A stretch of 64,000 nt of DNA, taken from the NCBI RefSeq assembly GCF_027214025.1, contig NZ_JAPWHB010000008.1:161308-225307 (forward strand), written 5' to 3'. Positions 36,701-44,866 of the stretch are shown here, in pieces. Within the stretch, counting starts at the first letter, position 1, and every line of letters starts with the position of its first letter. The position numbers were made by a program, and so were the translations under genes. The stretch comes from Parahoeflea alexandrii. GTDB taxonomy: Bacteria > Pseudomonadota > Alphaproteobacteria > Rhizobiales > Rhizobiaceae. The notes beneath the pieces are model-generated. The model saw nothing but the letters and a program-made list of their open reading frames with translations, was not told the DNA's origin and did not search any database.

Positions 36701-37214
36701 TGCCCGATCGCTGTTCAAATTGATGGCCATCAAGGACGAGTATGAAGTGGCGCGGCTCTACAGCGATGGCAGCTTCAAGCGGCAACTCGGCAAGCAGTTT
36801 GAAAGCTATGACAGGCTGGAATACCATATGGCGCCGCCGGTACTGGGCCGGAAAGACAGCAAGGGACATCCTGTAAAGTCTTCATTCGGCCGCGGAATGG
36901 CGGCGCTGTTTCCTGTGCTTTCGGCGCTCAAGGTTCTGCGCGGCACGCCACTTGACGTGTTCGGTTACAGTGCCGAACGGCGCTGGGAGCGTGAGATCTT
37001 GTCAGGTTTCATCGGGGAATTGCGGCAAATGACCGATGTTTTGCGTAAAGACAACGTTGATCAGATTGCGGATTTTCTGTCTTACCCCATGAAAATCAAA
37101 GGTTACGGTCATGTAAAAAAGCGCAAGTATGAAGTTGTTTTTTCTGAGAAAGAGAATATTAAGAATTCAATTCTTGCTGGATCTCCAGATTTTGCCGCAA
37201 TTGCCGCGGAATAA
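33732..37214 (+). CDS. Indolepyruvate:ferredoxin oxidoreductase, fused subunits
   Basis: 1160-residue cytosolic enzyme that oxidatively decarboxylates aryl 2-oxo acids such as indolepyruvate or phenylpyruvate with CoA and ferredoxin. The TPP domain fills about the first 540 residues, with FCSGCPHNTSTKVPEGS and GMGGEGAQW-like GGEGAQWVGQ. A cysteine-rich stretch at about 630-680 (VCEGCGDCGIKSNC and DQSGCNKDFSCIEGFCPSF) fits two 4Fe-4S clusters. The gamma domain follows from about 720 (GVGGTGVVTIG). ATG 33732 follows GGAG at 33721. It is a single-chain form like rhizobial enzymes. The last 60 codons and the following gap turn AT-rich. Confidence 0.92.
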   Translation: MTAHDVSLDDKFDLSKDRIFVTGSQAVVRLLMMQQERDRLAGLNTAGFVSGYRGSPLGGLDQQIMRAQRPLSKHNIVFQPGLNEELAATACWGTQQSGLDGTGKYDGVFALWYGKGPGVDRSGDVFRHANLAGSSRHGGVLALMGDDHTAESSTNAHQTEFNFIDTMIPILNPAGVQEMIDYGLHGFALSRFAGTWAALKCVKDNVESTASVEAGLGRLKIILPEFTMPPGGLNIRANDLDFLGQEMRLHEFKRDAASAYIRANGLNRIIYSGGANARIGILTVGKNYLDVRQALDDLGIDETRANQIGVRLYKVACPWPFDLADMTEFVDGLDMVIVVEEKRSLLESQLREALYGTARQPVVVGKRDERGDWLFPVKGALDPNDIAVAVGERILKVVGYAEDIDARVKRIRQFQSMLASVSDVASRTPYFCSGCPHNTSTKVPEGSVAAAGIGCHFMSLWMDRDTTGFTQMGGEGAQWVGQAPFTTRNHIFQNLGDGTYNHSGVLALRFAIASGANITYKILYNDAVAMTGGQTHEGGLTADAIARQVRAEGVDRIALVSDDPDRYPADIQWPSSMSIHHRSEMDAVQRELREVPGVTVLIYDQTCAAEKRRRRKRGTYPDPDKRVFINELVCEGCGDCGIKSNCVSIQPVETEFGRKRKIDQSGCNKDFSCIEGFCPSFVTVHGGRIRKADSTVLKSAPDPLEGLPDPVVAPLGQGWASIIDGVGGTGVVTIGAILGMAAHLEGKGCGMIDMAGLAQKGGAVFSHVRIAKKPEDIHAIRISAGKADLVLGCDLVVSGSRKVLTSVREGETAFLVNTSEVMPGDFTRNADFSLPTERLKRAIVKAAGAEQTSFFNATLAATRLFGNAIAANMFMLGMASQKGALPLTPGSVEEAIRLNGQSVAMNIAAFRWGRKAAHDPQSVQSLVSDQLVESDAAVEETVAEIIDRRAEFLQGYQNKAWATKYRETLQPLVEAEELTSGAAGTVSAAAARSLFKLMAIKDEYEVARLYSDGSFKRQLGKQFESYDRLEYHMAPPVLGRKDSKGHPVKSSFGRGMAALFPVLSALKVLRGTPLDVFGYSAERRWEREILSGFIGELRQMTDVLRKDNVDQIADFLSYPMKIKGYGHVKKRKYEVVFSEKENIKNSILAGSPDFAAIAAE

Positions 37215-37245
37215 GGATTGCTCGCAATTCACTTATATCTAATTT

Positions 37246-37257
37246 TTAACTTGTTAA
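37246..37257. promoter_or_regulatory. TTAAC-TT-GTTAA palindrome before GGDEF-EAL gene
   Basis: Arms TTAAC (37246-37250) and GTTAA (37253-37257) flank TT, in an AT-rich 158-base gap. Not a CtrA box, because spacing is wrong. Possible operator. Confidence 0.3.
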
Positions 37258-37372
37258 GCTAAAACAGGGAATCGGCAATTCGTTGAGATTGTTGCTCAAA
37301 ATCGACGCGGGATAAATGTGTTCTTAATCTCCCCCTGATAGGTTGCTGTCTCAGATTCACGGATTTGTGTTC

Positions 37373-39700
37373 ATGCAGCCGGCAGACAACACATCATTTG
37401 CAGACGAAGTGCGTCTGTCGTTTGTCGCCTCGCTTTATCAGAAGCGAGGTACGCTGGCTGCTGGCATGGTGGCGCATCTTGTTACGACCATGACAATCTA
37501 TCTGCGCATTGACGATCCGTTCTATCTCTATGCCGCTCTGGCCCTTTTCATTACCTGGTTCGCGCGTACGCTCGATATGCTGAGCTTCGACCGGCAGGAC
37601 AAGTCCACTTTCAAGCTGGCCGATACCCTGCGGTGGGAGAAGCGCTATGTGGCAGGTTCACTGGTTGCCGCCTTCATTCTGGGAACCGTCTGCGGCCATG
37701 CGCTGGTTGTCGCCCAGGATCCTTTTGCGGAACTTGCTGCGATCTCTGTCACGATTGCCACCATGATCTCCGTGGTCGGGCGCAATTTCGGCTCGAAACT
37801 GAATGTCGACATGATCATTCTCGCGGCCTGCCTGCCGATGATGGCCGGCTTTTTCATGGCCCGCGATCCGTTCATGATTGTTCTCGCGGTGCTGCTTCTG
37901 CCGTTGTTCCTGACGACGCGTTCGATGGCAAATGGTGTTCGCGACTTCCTGTTCAACTCTGTCACCGCGGAGCGAAAGACCGCTGAAATTGCCGAAAGGT
38001 TCGATACTGCGCTCAACAACATGTCGCATGGGCTTTTCATGCTGGATGGTGAAGGGCGGATCGAGGTTGCCAACCGGAAGGCGCGGGAATTTTTCAGCAT
38101 CGACAAGAACACCGATCTGACCGGCCGCGCCTTGAAGGCGGCTTTGCGGCTTGGAACGCGAAACGGCGTGATCGCCAAGGAAAACCTTGGGCAGATCAGC
38201 CAGCATCTCGATAGCCTGGTCAGCGGACGCGATGATCGCGCGCTTGTGCGTTTTGACAAGAACACCTGGCTCGAGTTCAGCGCCCGATATCGCGGTGAAA
38301 AAGGCGTGGTGCTGATATTTGAAGATGTGTCTGAGCGTATCCAGTCCGAGAAACGCATCCTGCACATGGCGCGTTTTGACAACCTGACCAACTTGCCCAA
38401 CAGGTCGTGGTTCAAGGAAGTCGTGGGCATCAAGATCGCCAGCGCCAAGCCCGATCAGCAACTGGCACTTGCCGTTCTCGACATCGATGACTTCAAGCAT
38501 GTCAATGACTCGATGGGCCACGTGAATGGCGACAAGCTGCTGAATGCGATTGCCAACAGGCTGCGTTCGCTGTCGCGACAGAAATTCGTTGTCTCGCGCT
38601 TCGGCGGTGATGAATTCGTTCTGTTCTTGCCGGAAGTAAACGGCCTTGATGATCTTCACGCAACCATGGACCACGTGATCGACACGTTGCGCGGCACCTA
38701 TATCATTGATGGCCATAAACTGTTCATCAGCCTGTCGGGCGGGGTCGTGATGGCGCCGGTTGCCGGTGTTCAGGTAGAGGAAATGCACATCCAGGCAGAT
38801 CTTGCCCTTTACGAAGCCAAACGCCGCGACAAGAACCGCTGGACCCTGTTTGAAGATTCGATGGATCAGCGCTACTCCGCACGGCAAGGTATGAAGGCTG
38901 CCCTCCGTGAGGCGATCAGGACCGGGGCGATGGACCTGTTCTACCAGCCGATGTTCAATCCTCAAGGCACCCGGATTGTCGGCGCTGAAGCCCTGTCGCG
39001 CTGGATCCATCCGGAATTGGGTCCGGTATCGCCGGCGGTCTATATTCCTCTTGCCGAGGAGATGGGGATCATCAGCGAGCTGACGCGATGCGTCATTGAT
39101 CGCGCGGTCCAGGACTCGGTCAACTGGCCAGGCAACCTGCAGGTCTCGGTCAACCTTTCGGCCCACGACCTCAATGATCGTGGAATTATCTCGGTTATCG
39201 CCGACGCGCTCGACCGCGCCAACCTGGCGCCCGGCCGATTGCAGCTGGAGATAACCGAAAGCGGTCTCATGAACGATCTGAAGACCGCCCGGGAGATCCT
39301 GACGGAACTCCGCTCGATGGGCATGTCGATCGCTATCGACGACTTCGGCACAGGTTATTCCAGCCTGAGCTATCTCGACATGCTGCCGCTGAACAAGGTC
39401 AAGATCGACCGATCCTTTGTCCGGGACCTGACCAAGGATCCGAAGAAGCTGAAGCTGCTGCGCGGTGTTGTCCATCTGGCACGGGAGCTTGGGCTTGAAG
39501 TGGTTGTCGAGGGGGTCGAGACCGAAGACCAGCTGAAGATGATCAGCGAGAACAATTGCGCCGATATCATCCAGGGTTACATTTTTGGCACGCCCATGCC
39601 CCACGGCTCGTTCATCGAGCTGGCAAACAAGCTGTCGAGCAACCCGCGGAAGCTGACCGTGGTGGGCCAATCCGACCCGAAGCGCCAGTTGGGCAACTGA
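37373..39700 (+). CDS. Membrane GGDEF-EAL c-di-GMP protein with PAS
   Basis: About 775 residues. Several N-terminal helices (about 25-190) form a membrane sensor, then a PAS domain (about 205-320; ERFDTALNNMSHGLFMLDGE). The cyclase domain has intact RFGGDEFVLF (near residue 410), but no RxxD inhibitory site is visible just before it. The EAL domain is intact: EALSRW (near 538), EITESG, DDFGTGYSS, KIDRSFV and VVVEGVET. So it could both make and break c-di-GMP. The start is uncertain: ATG 37373 is used, while TTG 37343 and GTG 37367 are possible. No strong ribosome site is present. It lies before the FeeM-like gene by 220 bases. Confidence 0.93.
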   Translation: MQPADNTSFADEVRLSFVASLYQKRGTLAAGMVAHLVTTMTIYLRIDDPFYLYAALALFITWFARTLDMLSFDRQDKSTFKLADTLRWEKRYVAGSLVAAFILGTVCGHALVVAQDPFAELAAISVTIATMISVVGRNFGSKLNVDMIILAACLPMMAGFFMARDPFMIVLAVLLLPLFLTTRSMANGVRDFLFNSVTAERKTAEIAERFDTALNNMSHGLFMLDGEGRIEVANRKAREFFSIDKNTDLTGRALKAALRLGTRNGVIAKENLGQISQHLDSLVSGRDDRALVRFDKNTWLEFSARYRGEKGVVLIFEDVSERIQSEKRILHMARFDNLTNLPNRSWFKEVVGIKIASAKPDQQLALAVLDIDDFKHVNDSMGHVNGDKLLNAIANRLRSLSRQKFVVSRFGGDEFVLFLPEVNGLDDLHATMDHVIDTLRGTYIIDGHKLFISLSGGVVMAPVAGVQVEEMHIQADLALYEAKRRDKNRWTLFEDSMDQRYSARQGMKAALREAIRTGAMDLFYQPMFNPQGTRIVGAEALSRWIHPELGPVSPAVYIPLAEEMGIISELTRCVIDRAVQDSVNWPGNLQVSVNLSAHDLNDRGIISVIADALDRANLAPGRLQLEITESGLMNDLKTAREILTELRSMGMSIAIDDFGTGYSSLSYLDMLPLNKVKIDRSFVRDLTKDPKKLKLLRGVVHLARELGLEVVVEGVETEDQLKMISENNCADIIQGYIFGTPMPHGSFIELANKLSSNPRKLTVVGQSDPKRQLGN

Positions 39701-39820
39701 TCCGCGGCGGATTCCGTCGGCTGGCTTGTCCAAACAATCCCGAAACCTGGTCGTCAATTCTTCCCGGCACTTTCTTATAGAGCCATTGTTTTTCTGTCTG
39801 AATTTCGGAGTTTGTTAACC

Positions 39821-39836
39821 TTAATAGATGGTTAAC
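39821..39836 (+). promoter_or_regulatory. CtrA binding box 1
   Basis: TTAATAGATGGTTAAC matches the CtrA consensus TTAA-N7-TTAAC exactly. It lies 85 bases before the FeeM-like ATG. CtrA is the cell-cycle regulator of alphaproteobacteria. Confidence 0.82.
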
Positions 39837-39863
39837 CGGTCTTTGGGGCCGGGGTGAGATTGA

Positions 39864-39879
39864 TTAAGACAATTTTAAC
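39864..39879 (+). promoter_or_regulatory. CtrA binding box 2
   Basis: TTAAGACAATTTTAAC, a second exact TTAA-N7-TTAAC, 43 bases (about four turns) after the first and 42 bases before the FeeM-like ATG. This one could overlap the core promoter. Two boxes on one face of DNA strongly suggest CtrA control. Confidence 0.82.
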
Positions 39880-39920
39880 GATAAGCTTTCCTCGTACATC
39901 ACGATGGAGACTTGTCAGCA

Positions 39921-40655
39921 ATGGTCAGCGCCGCTCAGGGCAAAATCACAGGATTCAGCGCCAGCGTCATGCGCTTCCTTGAGAGCATCGAGTATCGCCG
40001 TGTCGACAACGCGGACGATCTCGAGGATGTTGCCCGCATCCGCTACAAGGCTTTCACCATGGTCGGGCTGGCGCCGCAGAACGGCGAGTTGCTGATTGAC
40101 GATCTTGATTTCAAACCCAATGCGCATGTGATGGGCATCTTCTTCGATGAACAATTGGTGTCGACCATTCGCGTTCATCACGTGACAGCTACCCAACGCG
40201 ACAGCGTGGCGGTGTCGCATTTTCCGGATGTGATGAACCCGTTGCTGGATGCCGGGCAGACATTCATCGACCCGGTCAGATTTGCGGCAGATCCGGATAT
40301 CATGCGCGAGTATCCCGCGCTGCCCTACCTGACGCTCCGGGTCGCAACGATGGCGACAGACTACTTCCACACGGATTATTGCCTCTCGGTGATCAAGCCA
40401 AATCACCGGGCTTTCTACAAGCGCATCTTCAATTCACATCCGCTTGTCGAACCCCGATACTTCGCGAAATATGACAGCAATATCGAGCTGCACGCGTCCA
40501 ATGCGCATGTCGAGCTGCAGAAGATCTATGACCGTTTTCCGTTCTTCAATTCCCAGCTGTGCGAGCGCCGGTTGATGTTTGCACCCCGGCAGGAATTGTA
40601 CATGCCGCCGCTCACAATCCGGCCGACGGCGCGGTACGCACTCCAGCAAGCTTGA
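39921..40655 (+). CDS. FeeM-like N-acyl amino acid synthase
   Basis: 244 residues of the GNAT/autoinducer-synthase-like fold. The segment RVDNADDLEDVARIRYKAF (about 27-45) and DPVRFAADPDIM with LPYLTLRVATMATDYF fit the FeeM family, which joins a fatty acyl group from acyl-ACP to an amino acid such as tyrosine. It may instead be a general GNAT of rhizobia. The ATG at 39921 is preceded by GGAGA 12 bases away; a TTG at 39912 is closer but less likely. Two CtrA boxes lie directly upstream, so expression is probably cell-cycle linked. Function by resemblance only. Confidence 0.76.
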   Translation: MVSAAQGKITGFSASVMRFLESIEYRRVDNADDLEDVARIRYKAFTMVGLAPQNGELLIDDLDFKPNAHVMGIFFDEQLVSTIRVHHVTATQRDSVAVSHFPDVMNPLLDAGQTFIDPVRFAADPDIMREYPALPYLTLRVATMATDYFHTDYCLSVIKPNHRAFYKRIFNSHPLVEPRYFAKYDSNIELHASNAHVELQKIYDRFPFFNSQLCERRLMFAPRQELYMPPLTIRPTARYALQQA

Positions 40656-40802
40656 GGCGGGCAGCGGTTTGTCGGACGGGTTTGGGCTCGTCGCGGCGGC
40701 TCCGCCGATCGGTTTGCCACCGCCCTGTGACCTGATGTCCATTGCACAATGGCCGGGGTTTGTGTAATCCGTCCATGAATTGCCAAATTGGGGAGCTACA
40801 GT

Positions 40803-41027
40803 ATGGCTGAACAGATGAACGGTCCTGTCGAAACCGGTGCTGCCATGGATTATTCCGAGCACGATAAAACCTACTCGATGTTTCTCGCCGGGGCGAAATA
40901 CGGAACGATCGTGATCGTGGCCCTGCTGATCGCCATGGCAGTGTACTTCTTTACCGGCGCAGGCGCGATTGCCAGTATCCTGGCCTTTGTCGTTCTGAGC
41001 ATTGGCGGCAGCATCCTCGCCCGTTGA
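40803..41027 (+). CDS. aa3-type cytochrome c oxidase subunit IV
   Basis: 74 residues with the family core EHDKTYSMFLAGAKYGTIV followed by two hydrophobic stretches, likely helices (about 30-52 and 54-72). This small subunit is found in alphaproteobacterial aa3 oxidases, though here it stands next to pntAA and away from the other oxidase genes, as in many rhizobia. ATG 40803 has GGGGAG upstream. pntAA starts 81 bases downstream. It may form one transcript with it. Confidence 0.9.
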   Translation: MAEQMNGPVETGAAMDYSEHDKTYSMFLAGAKYGTIVIVALLIAMAVYFFTGAGAIASILAFVVLSIGGSILAR

Positions 41028-41108
41028 ACCGTTCGTAGCGTGTTGGTTACGGACTTTTCCTGATCCGTTTCGGCTCGTCTCATCCTGTTTCCCAGAGGAG
41101 GGGCTCTC

Positions 41109-42260
41109 GTGGGCGCCGTCGTTTTTATTGCCAAAGAATCCGATTCGCTTGAATCCCGCGTCGCTGCATCGCCGGAGACCGTGAAGAAAATGACCGCGCT
41201 CGGTCTGGAGGTCGTCGTCCAGAAAGGCGCCGGGGAGAAATCCCGGATTGCCGATGCGGATTTTGTCGCGGCGGGGGCGAAAGCCGGAACCGCGGCGGAT
41301 GCGAAGAAGGCCGATGTCGTGCTTCGCGTGCGGCGGCCATCCGAAGCAGAAATCAAGTCCCTCAAGTCGGGAGCCATCGTGCTTGCGCAGATGGATCCGT
41401 ACGGTAATGAAAAGGCGCTGGCAGCGCTCGCCAAGGCCGGTGTGACCGCCTTCGCCATGGAATTGATGCCGCGCATCACGCGCGCCCAATCAATGGACGT
41501 CCTGTCCTCGCAGGCGAACCTTGCCGGATACCAAGCCGTGATCGAAGCCTCACACAGCTTCGACCGTGCCATGCCGATGATGATGACCGCTGCAGGCACC
41601 GTGCCGGCTGCCAAGGTGTTCGTGATGGGAGCCGGTGTTGCCGGCTTGCAAGCGATCGCGACAGCCCGTCGTCTCGGCGCGGCCGTCTCGGCCACCGATG
41701 TGCGCCCGGCTGCCAAGGAGCAGGTTGCCTCGCTCGGGGCCAAGTTCATTGCCGTGGAAGACGATGAGTTCAAGGCCGCCGAAACGGCTGGTGGCTATGC
41801 CAAGGAAATGTCTAAGGAATACCAGGCCAAGCAGGCAGCGCTGGTCGCTGATCACATTGCCAAGCAGGACATCGTGATCACAACCGCGCTTATTCCCGGA
41901 CGCCCGGCGCCGAAGCTGATTTCCCGCGACATGCTCAAGAGCATGCGTCTGGGGTCGGTGGCGGTTGATCTTGCGGTCGAGCGCGGCGGCAATATCGAGG
42001 GCTCCAAGCCGGGTGAAACGGTCACCGTCGATGGCGTCACGGTGATCGGCATTCTCAACATGCCGGGCCAGATTGCGGCGAGCGCCTCGCTTCTCTACGC
42101 CAAGAACCTGCTGACCTTCCTCGACACCATGATCGACAAGGAAACCAAAACGGTTTCGGTCAATCTTGAGGATGAACTGGTCAAGGCAACGGCGCTGACC
42201 CATGGCGGTGCAGTCATTCATCCCGCCTTCGGCGGCGAAGCAAGCAAGGGAGCAGCGTGA
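41109..42260 (+). CDS. pntAA: NAD(P) transhydrogenase alpha subunit PntAA
   Basis: 383 residues, the NAD(H)-binding peripheral domain I of proton-translocating transhydrogenase. The NAD motif [20 protein letters not shown] (about 174-193) and [20 protein letters not shown] [17 protein letters not shown] are clear. The start is GTG at 41109 after GGAGGGG. Its TGA overlaps the next gene. The enzyme makes NADPH from NADH using the proton motive force. The three-gene split form is typical of alphaproteobacteria. Confidence 0.95.
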   Translation: MGAVVFIAKESDSLESRVAASPETVKKMTALGLEVVVQKGAGEKSRIADADFVAAGAKAGTAADAKKADVVLRVRRPSEAEIKSLKSGAIVLAQMDPYGNEKALAALAKAGVTAFAMELMPRITRAQSMDVLSSQANLAGYQAVIEASHSFDRAMPMMMTAAGTVPAAKVFVMGAGVAGLQAIATARRLGAAVSATDVRPAAKEQVASLGAKFIAVEDDEFKAAETAGGYAKEMSKEYQAKQAALVADHIAKQDIVITTALIPGRPAPKLISRDMLKSMRLGSVAVDLAVERGGNIEGSKPGETVTVDGVTVIGILNMPGQIAASASLLYAKNLLTFLDTMIDKETKTVSVNLEDELVKATALTHGGAVIHPAFGGEASKGAA

Positions 42261-42679
42261 TGGCAGGGTCCGTACTCGATACCGCTCTTGAAAATCTCGA
42301 GCAGGCAGTCAGCGCGGTCCGCGCGGCTGCGGAAAATGCCGGCCCGGCTGGCGATGGCGTGGCTGCGGCGGTGCATGCCGCCAGCGGCGGGGCGATCGAC
42401 CCGTTCGTCTTCCGGCTGGCGATCTTCGTGCTGGCAATCTTCGTCGGCTATTACGTGGTCTGGTCGGTGACGCCGGCACTGCACACGCCGCTGATGGCGG
42501 TCACCAACGCGATTTCTTCGGTCATCGTCGTCGGCGCGCTGCTCGCCGTTGGTGCGTCGCTTTCGGGCTGGGCGACCGGGTTCGGGTTCGTCGCGCTGGT
42601 GCTTGCATCGGTCAATATCTTCGGCGGATTCCTCGTCACCCAGCGGATGCTGGCCATGTACAAGAAAAAAGAGAAGTGA
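42260..42679 (+). CDS. pntAB: NAD(P) transhydrogenase membrane subunit PntAB
   Basis: 139 residues. The C-terminal part has three or four membrane helices ([40 protein letters not shown] and [19 protein letters not shown]), the first portion of the proton channel. The N terminus is soluble and Ala-rich. ATG 42260 overlaps the pntAA stop (TGATG) and follows AAGGGAG at 42245-42251. pntB follows after 10 bases. Confidence 0.94.
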   Translation: MAGSVLDTALENLEQAVSAVRAAAENAGPAGDGVAAAVHAASGGAIDPFVFRLAIFVLAIFVGYYVVWSVTPALHTPLMAVTNAISSVIVVGALLAVGASLSGWATGFGFVALVLASVNIFGGFLVTQRMLAMYKKKEK

Positions 42680-42689
42680 GGGCCGGCTG

Positions 42690-44087
42690 ATGTCAGAGAA
42701 TTTTGCCGCATTCGCCTACCTCGTTTCGGGCGTTCTGTTCATCATGGCTCTGAGGGGCCTGTCACACCCGACCACAAGCCGGCAGGGCAATGCTTACGGC
42801 ATGGCCGGCATGGCCATCGCCATCGTGACGACGCTGCTGCTGGCCAAGCCTTCGGCAGGCGGACTTGCGATGATCCTGGCCGGGCTTGTCATCGGCGGCG
42901 GTGCGGGCGCTTATATCGCGCGCAAGATCGCAATGACCTCAATGCCGCAGCTGGTTGCCGGGTTCCACAGCCTGGTTGGCCTCGCTGCTGTTCTCGTGGC
43001 GGCCGCAGCTCTTTACTCGCCGCACGCATTCGGAATCGGCGAAGTCGGCGAGATCCATGCGCAGGCGCTGATCGAAATGTCGCTGGGCGTCGCCATTGGC
43101 GCGATTACCTTCACCGGTTCGATCATCGCGTTCCTGAAGCTTGACGGCCGGATGTCGGGCAAACCGATCATGCTGCCGATGCGCCATGTCATCAATGCCG
43201 CCTTGCTGATCGGCATTGTCGTCCTGATCGGCGTGCTGGTTGCCACGGAAAGCTACACGGTGTTCTGGCTGATCGTCGTCCTGTCGCTGGTGCTGGGGGT
43301 TCTGCTGATCGTTCCGATCGGCGGCGCCGACATGCCGGTCGTGGTGTCGATGCTCAATTCCTATTCGGGTTGGGCGGCAGCCGGCATCGGCTTCACGCTT
43401 GGCAACCTCGCGCTGATCATCACCGGCGCACTGGTCGGCTCGTCGGGTGCCATTCTGTCCTACATCATGTGCAAGGGCATGAACCGCTCTTTCATCTCGG
43501 TCATCCTGGGCGGCTTTGGCGGTGAAACCGCGGCCGCGGGCGGTGACGATATCGACCGCAGCGTCAAGCTCGGTTCGGCCGATGATGCGGCCTTCCTGAT
43601 GTCGAATGCCTCCAAGGTCATCATCGTGCCCGGTTACGGCATGGCCGTGGCCCAGGCACAGCACGCCGTGCGCGAACTCGCCGACAAGCTCAAGGAACAG
43701 GGTGTCGAGGTCAAATACGCCATTCACCCGGTGGCCGGCCGCATGCCTGGTCACATGAACGTCCTGCTGGCAGAAGCCAATGTGCCTTATGACGAGGTCT
43801 TCGAACTCGAGGACATCAACTCGGAATTTGCGCAGGCCGATGTGGCCTATGTCATCGGCGCCAATGATGTGACCAACCCTTCGGCCCGTGATGACAAGTC
43901 CTCGCCGATCTACGGAATGCCGATCCTCGATGTCGACAAGGCCCGCACCTGCCTGTTCGTGAAACGCTCGCTCGGATCGGGTTACGCCGGTATCGACAAC
44001 ACGCTTTTCTACAAGGACAGCACGATGATGCTGCTCGGCGATGCGAAGAAGATGACGGACGATATCGTCAAGGCCATGGAGCATTGA
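42690..44087 (+). CDS. pntB: NAD(P) transhydrogenase beta subunit PntB
   Basis: 465 residues. About nine N-terminal helices form the rest of the proton channel; the C-terminal third (from about 300) is the NADP(H)-binding domain III, with IIVPGYGMAVAQAQHAVREL and GANDVTNPSARDD. Length is normal. The ATG at 42690 is chosen over longer frames that read through pntAB. A bidirectional terminator follows at 44109. Last gene of the pnt unit. Confidence 0.96.
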   Translation: MSENFAAFAYLVSGVLFIMALRGLSHPTTSRQGNAYGMAGMAIAIVTTLLLAKPSAGGLAMILAGLVIGGGAGAYIARKIAMTSMPQLVAGFHSLVGLAAVLVAAAALYSPHAFGIGEVGEIHAQALIEMSLGVAIGAITFTGSIIAFLKLDGRMSGKPIMLPMRHVINAALLIGIVVLIGVLVATESYTVFWLIVVLSLVLGVLLIVPIGGADMPVVVSMLNSYSGWAAAGIGFTLGNLALIITGALVGSSGAILSYIMCKGMNRSFISVILGGFGGETAAAGGDDIDRSVKLGSADDAAFLMSNASKVIIVPGYGMAVAQAQHAVRELADKLKEQGVEVKYAIHPVAGRMPGHMNVLLAEANVPYDEVFELEDINSEFAQADVAYVIGANDVTNPSARDDKSSPIYGMPILDVDKARTCLFVKRSLGSGYAGIDNTLFYKDSTMMLLGDAKKMTDDIVKAMEH

Positions 44088-44108
44088 TCTGATCGTCTCA
44101 GATTATGC

Positions 44109-44140
44109 AAAAAGGCCCGGGCGATACCCGGGCCTTTTTT
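44109..44140. terminator. Bidirectional terminator, pntB and DUF992
   Basis: A run of A (44109-44113), GGCCCGGG (44114-44121), loop CGATA, CCCGGGCC (44127-44134) and TTTTTT. It can work for pntB on plus and the DUF992 gene on minus, which ends at 44160. Confidence 0.93.
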
Positions 44141-44159
44141 GTCTCCTATGAAGTGACCG

Positions 44160-44660
44160 TCAGTCGGCGGTAGAGCGCAGCTGAAGTTCGGCAATGCCGA
44201 CGGCGACGTTAACACCTTCCTGAGCCTGGACACTGACAGGCTGAAGCGAAATGGTGTCGTTGGACCCGCCAACCAGAATGTTGACACCTGCACCAGCCGC
44301 CGCCGTCGCCTCAGCGGAGACGCCGCGATAGTCGCCGGCGAGCGATCCGGCCTGATACTCATAATCCGTGGTCGGGGCGAGGACGACCCATTCGATCACC
44401 GTTGTGCCGGTCACGCCAATGTCGACGCCGAACTTGTTGATGACGCCAAAGTAGGCTTCCTTGGCGGCACTGTCGTTTGCAGGAGTGTATTCGCACGACA
44501 GATCCTTGGAGGAGCCGAAGATGAAGCCGCTGCCGCCTTCGACAACACATTCAAGCAGGCCCAGTTCGACGCTGTCGGCCTTTACGGGGACGGTTGCGGC
44601 GCTGAGCGCGACCGTTGCGACGAGTGCTGCAGCAGCAGTGATCTTGGTTTTGCCGATCAT
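44160..44660 (-). CDS. DUF992 periplasmic protein
   Basis: 166 residues, with a Sec signal (MIGKTKITAAAALVATVALS, cleavage near KA-DS) and a beta-rich Gly/Ala-rich mature part typical of DUF992. Two cysteines (LLECVVEG and LSCEYTP) may form a disulfide. The function of the family is unknown. The ATG at 44660 is preferred over a frame open to 44711. It stands alone on the minus strand. Upstream, 44661-44866 holds its promoter region and no other gene. Confidence 0.86.
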   Translation of the reverse strand: MIGKTKITAAAALVATVALSAATVPVKADSVELGLLECVVEGGSGFIFGSSKDLSCEYTPANDSAAKEAYFGVINKFGVDIGVTGTTVIEWVVLAPTTDYEYQAGSLAGDYRGVSAEATAAAGAGVNILVGGSNDTISLQPVSVQAQEGVNVAVGIAELQLRSTAD

Positions 44661-44866
44661 GTCTAACTCACTTTCATTTTCGTTGGTTCGGCATGACAAC
44701 GTGGCGGACACTGAATCGTTCCGCGACTGCTGGGAAAGTGGAGATTTGGACCGTTCGCGCTTGGTGATGACTTATCGCGGGGCGTGAACCGGCATGCGCA
44801 ACTGCAAGCAGGAAGCATCTGTCGAAGGGGGAATTCTGACGCGGGCGGGAAGCCCGCGGGCCCGGT

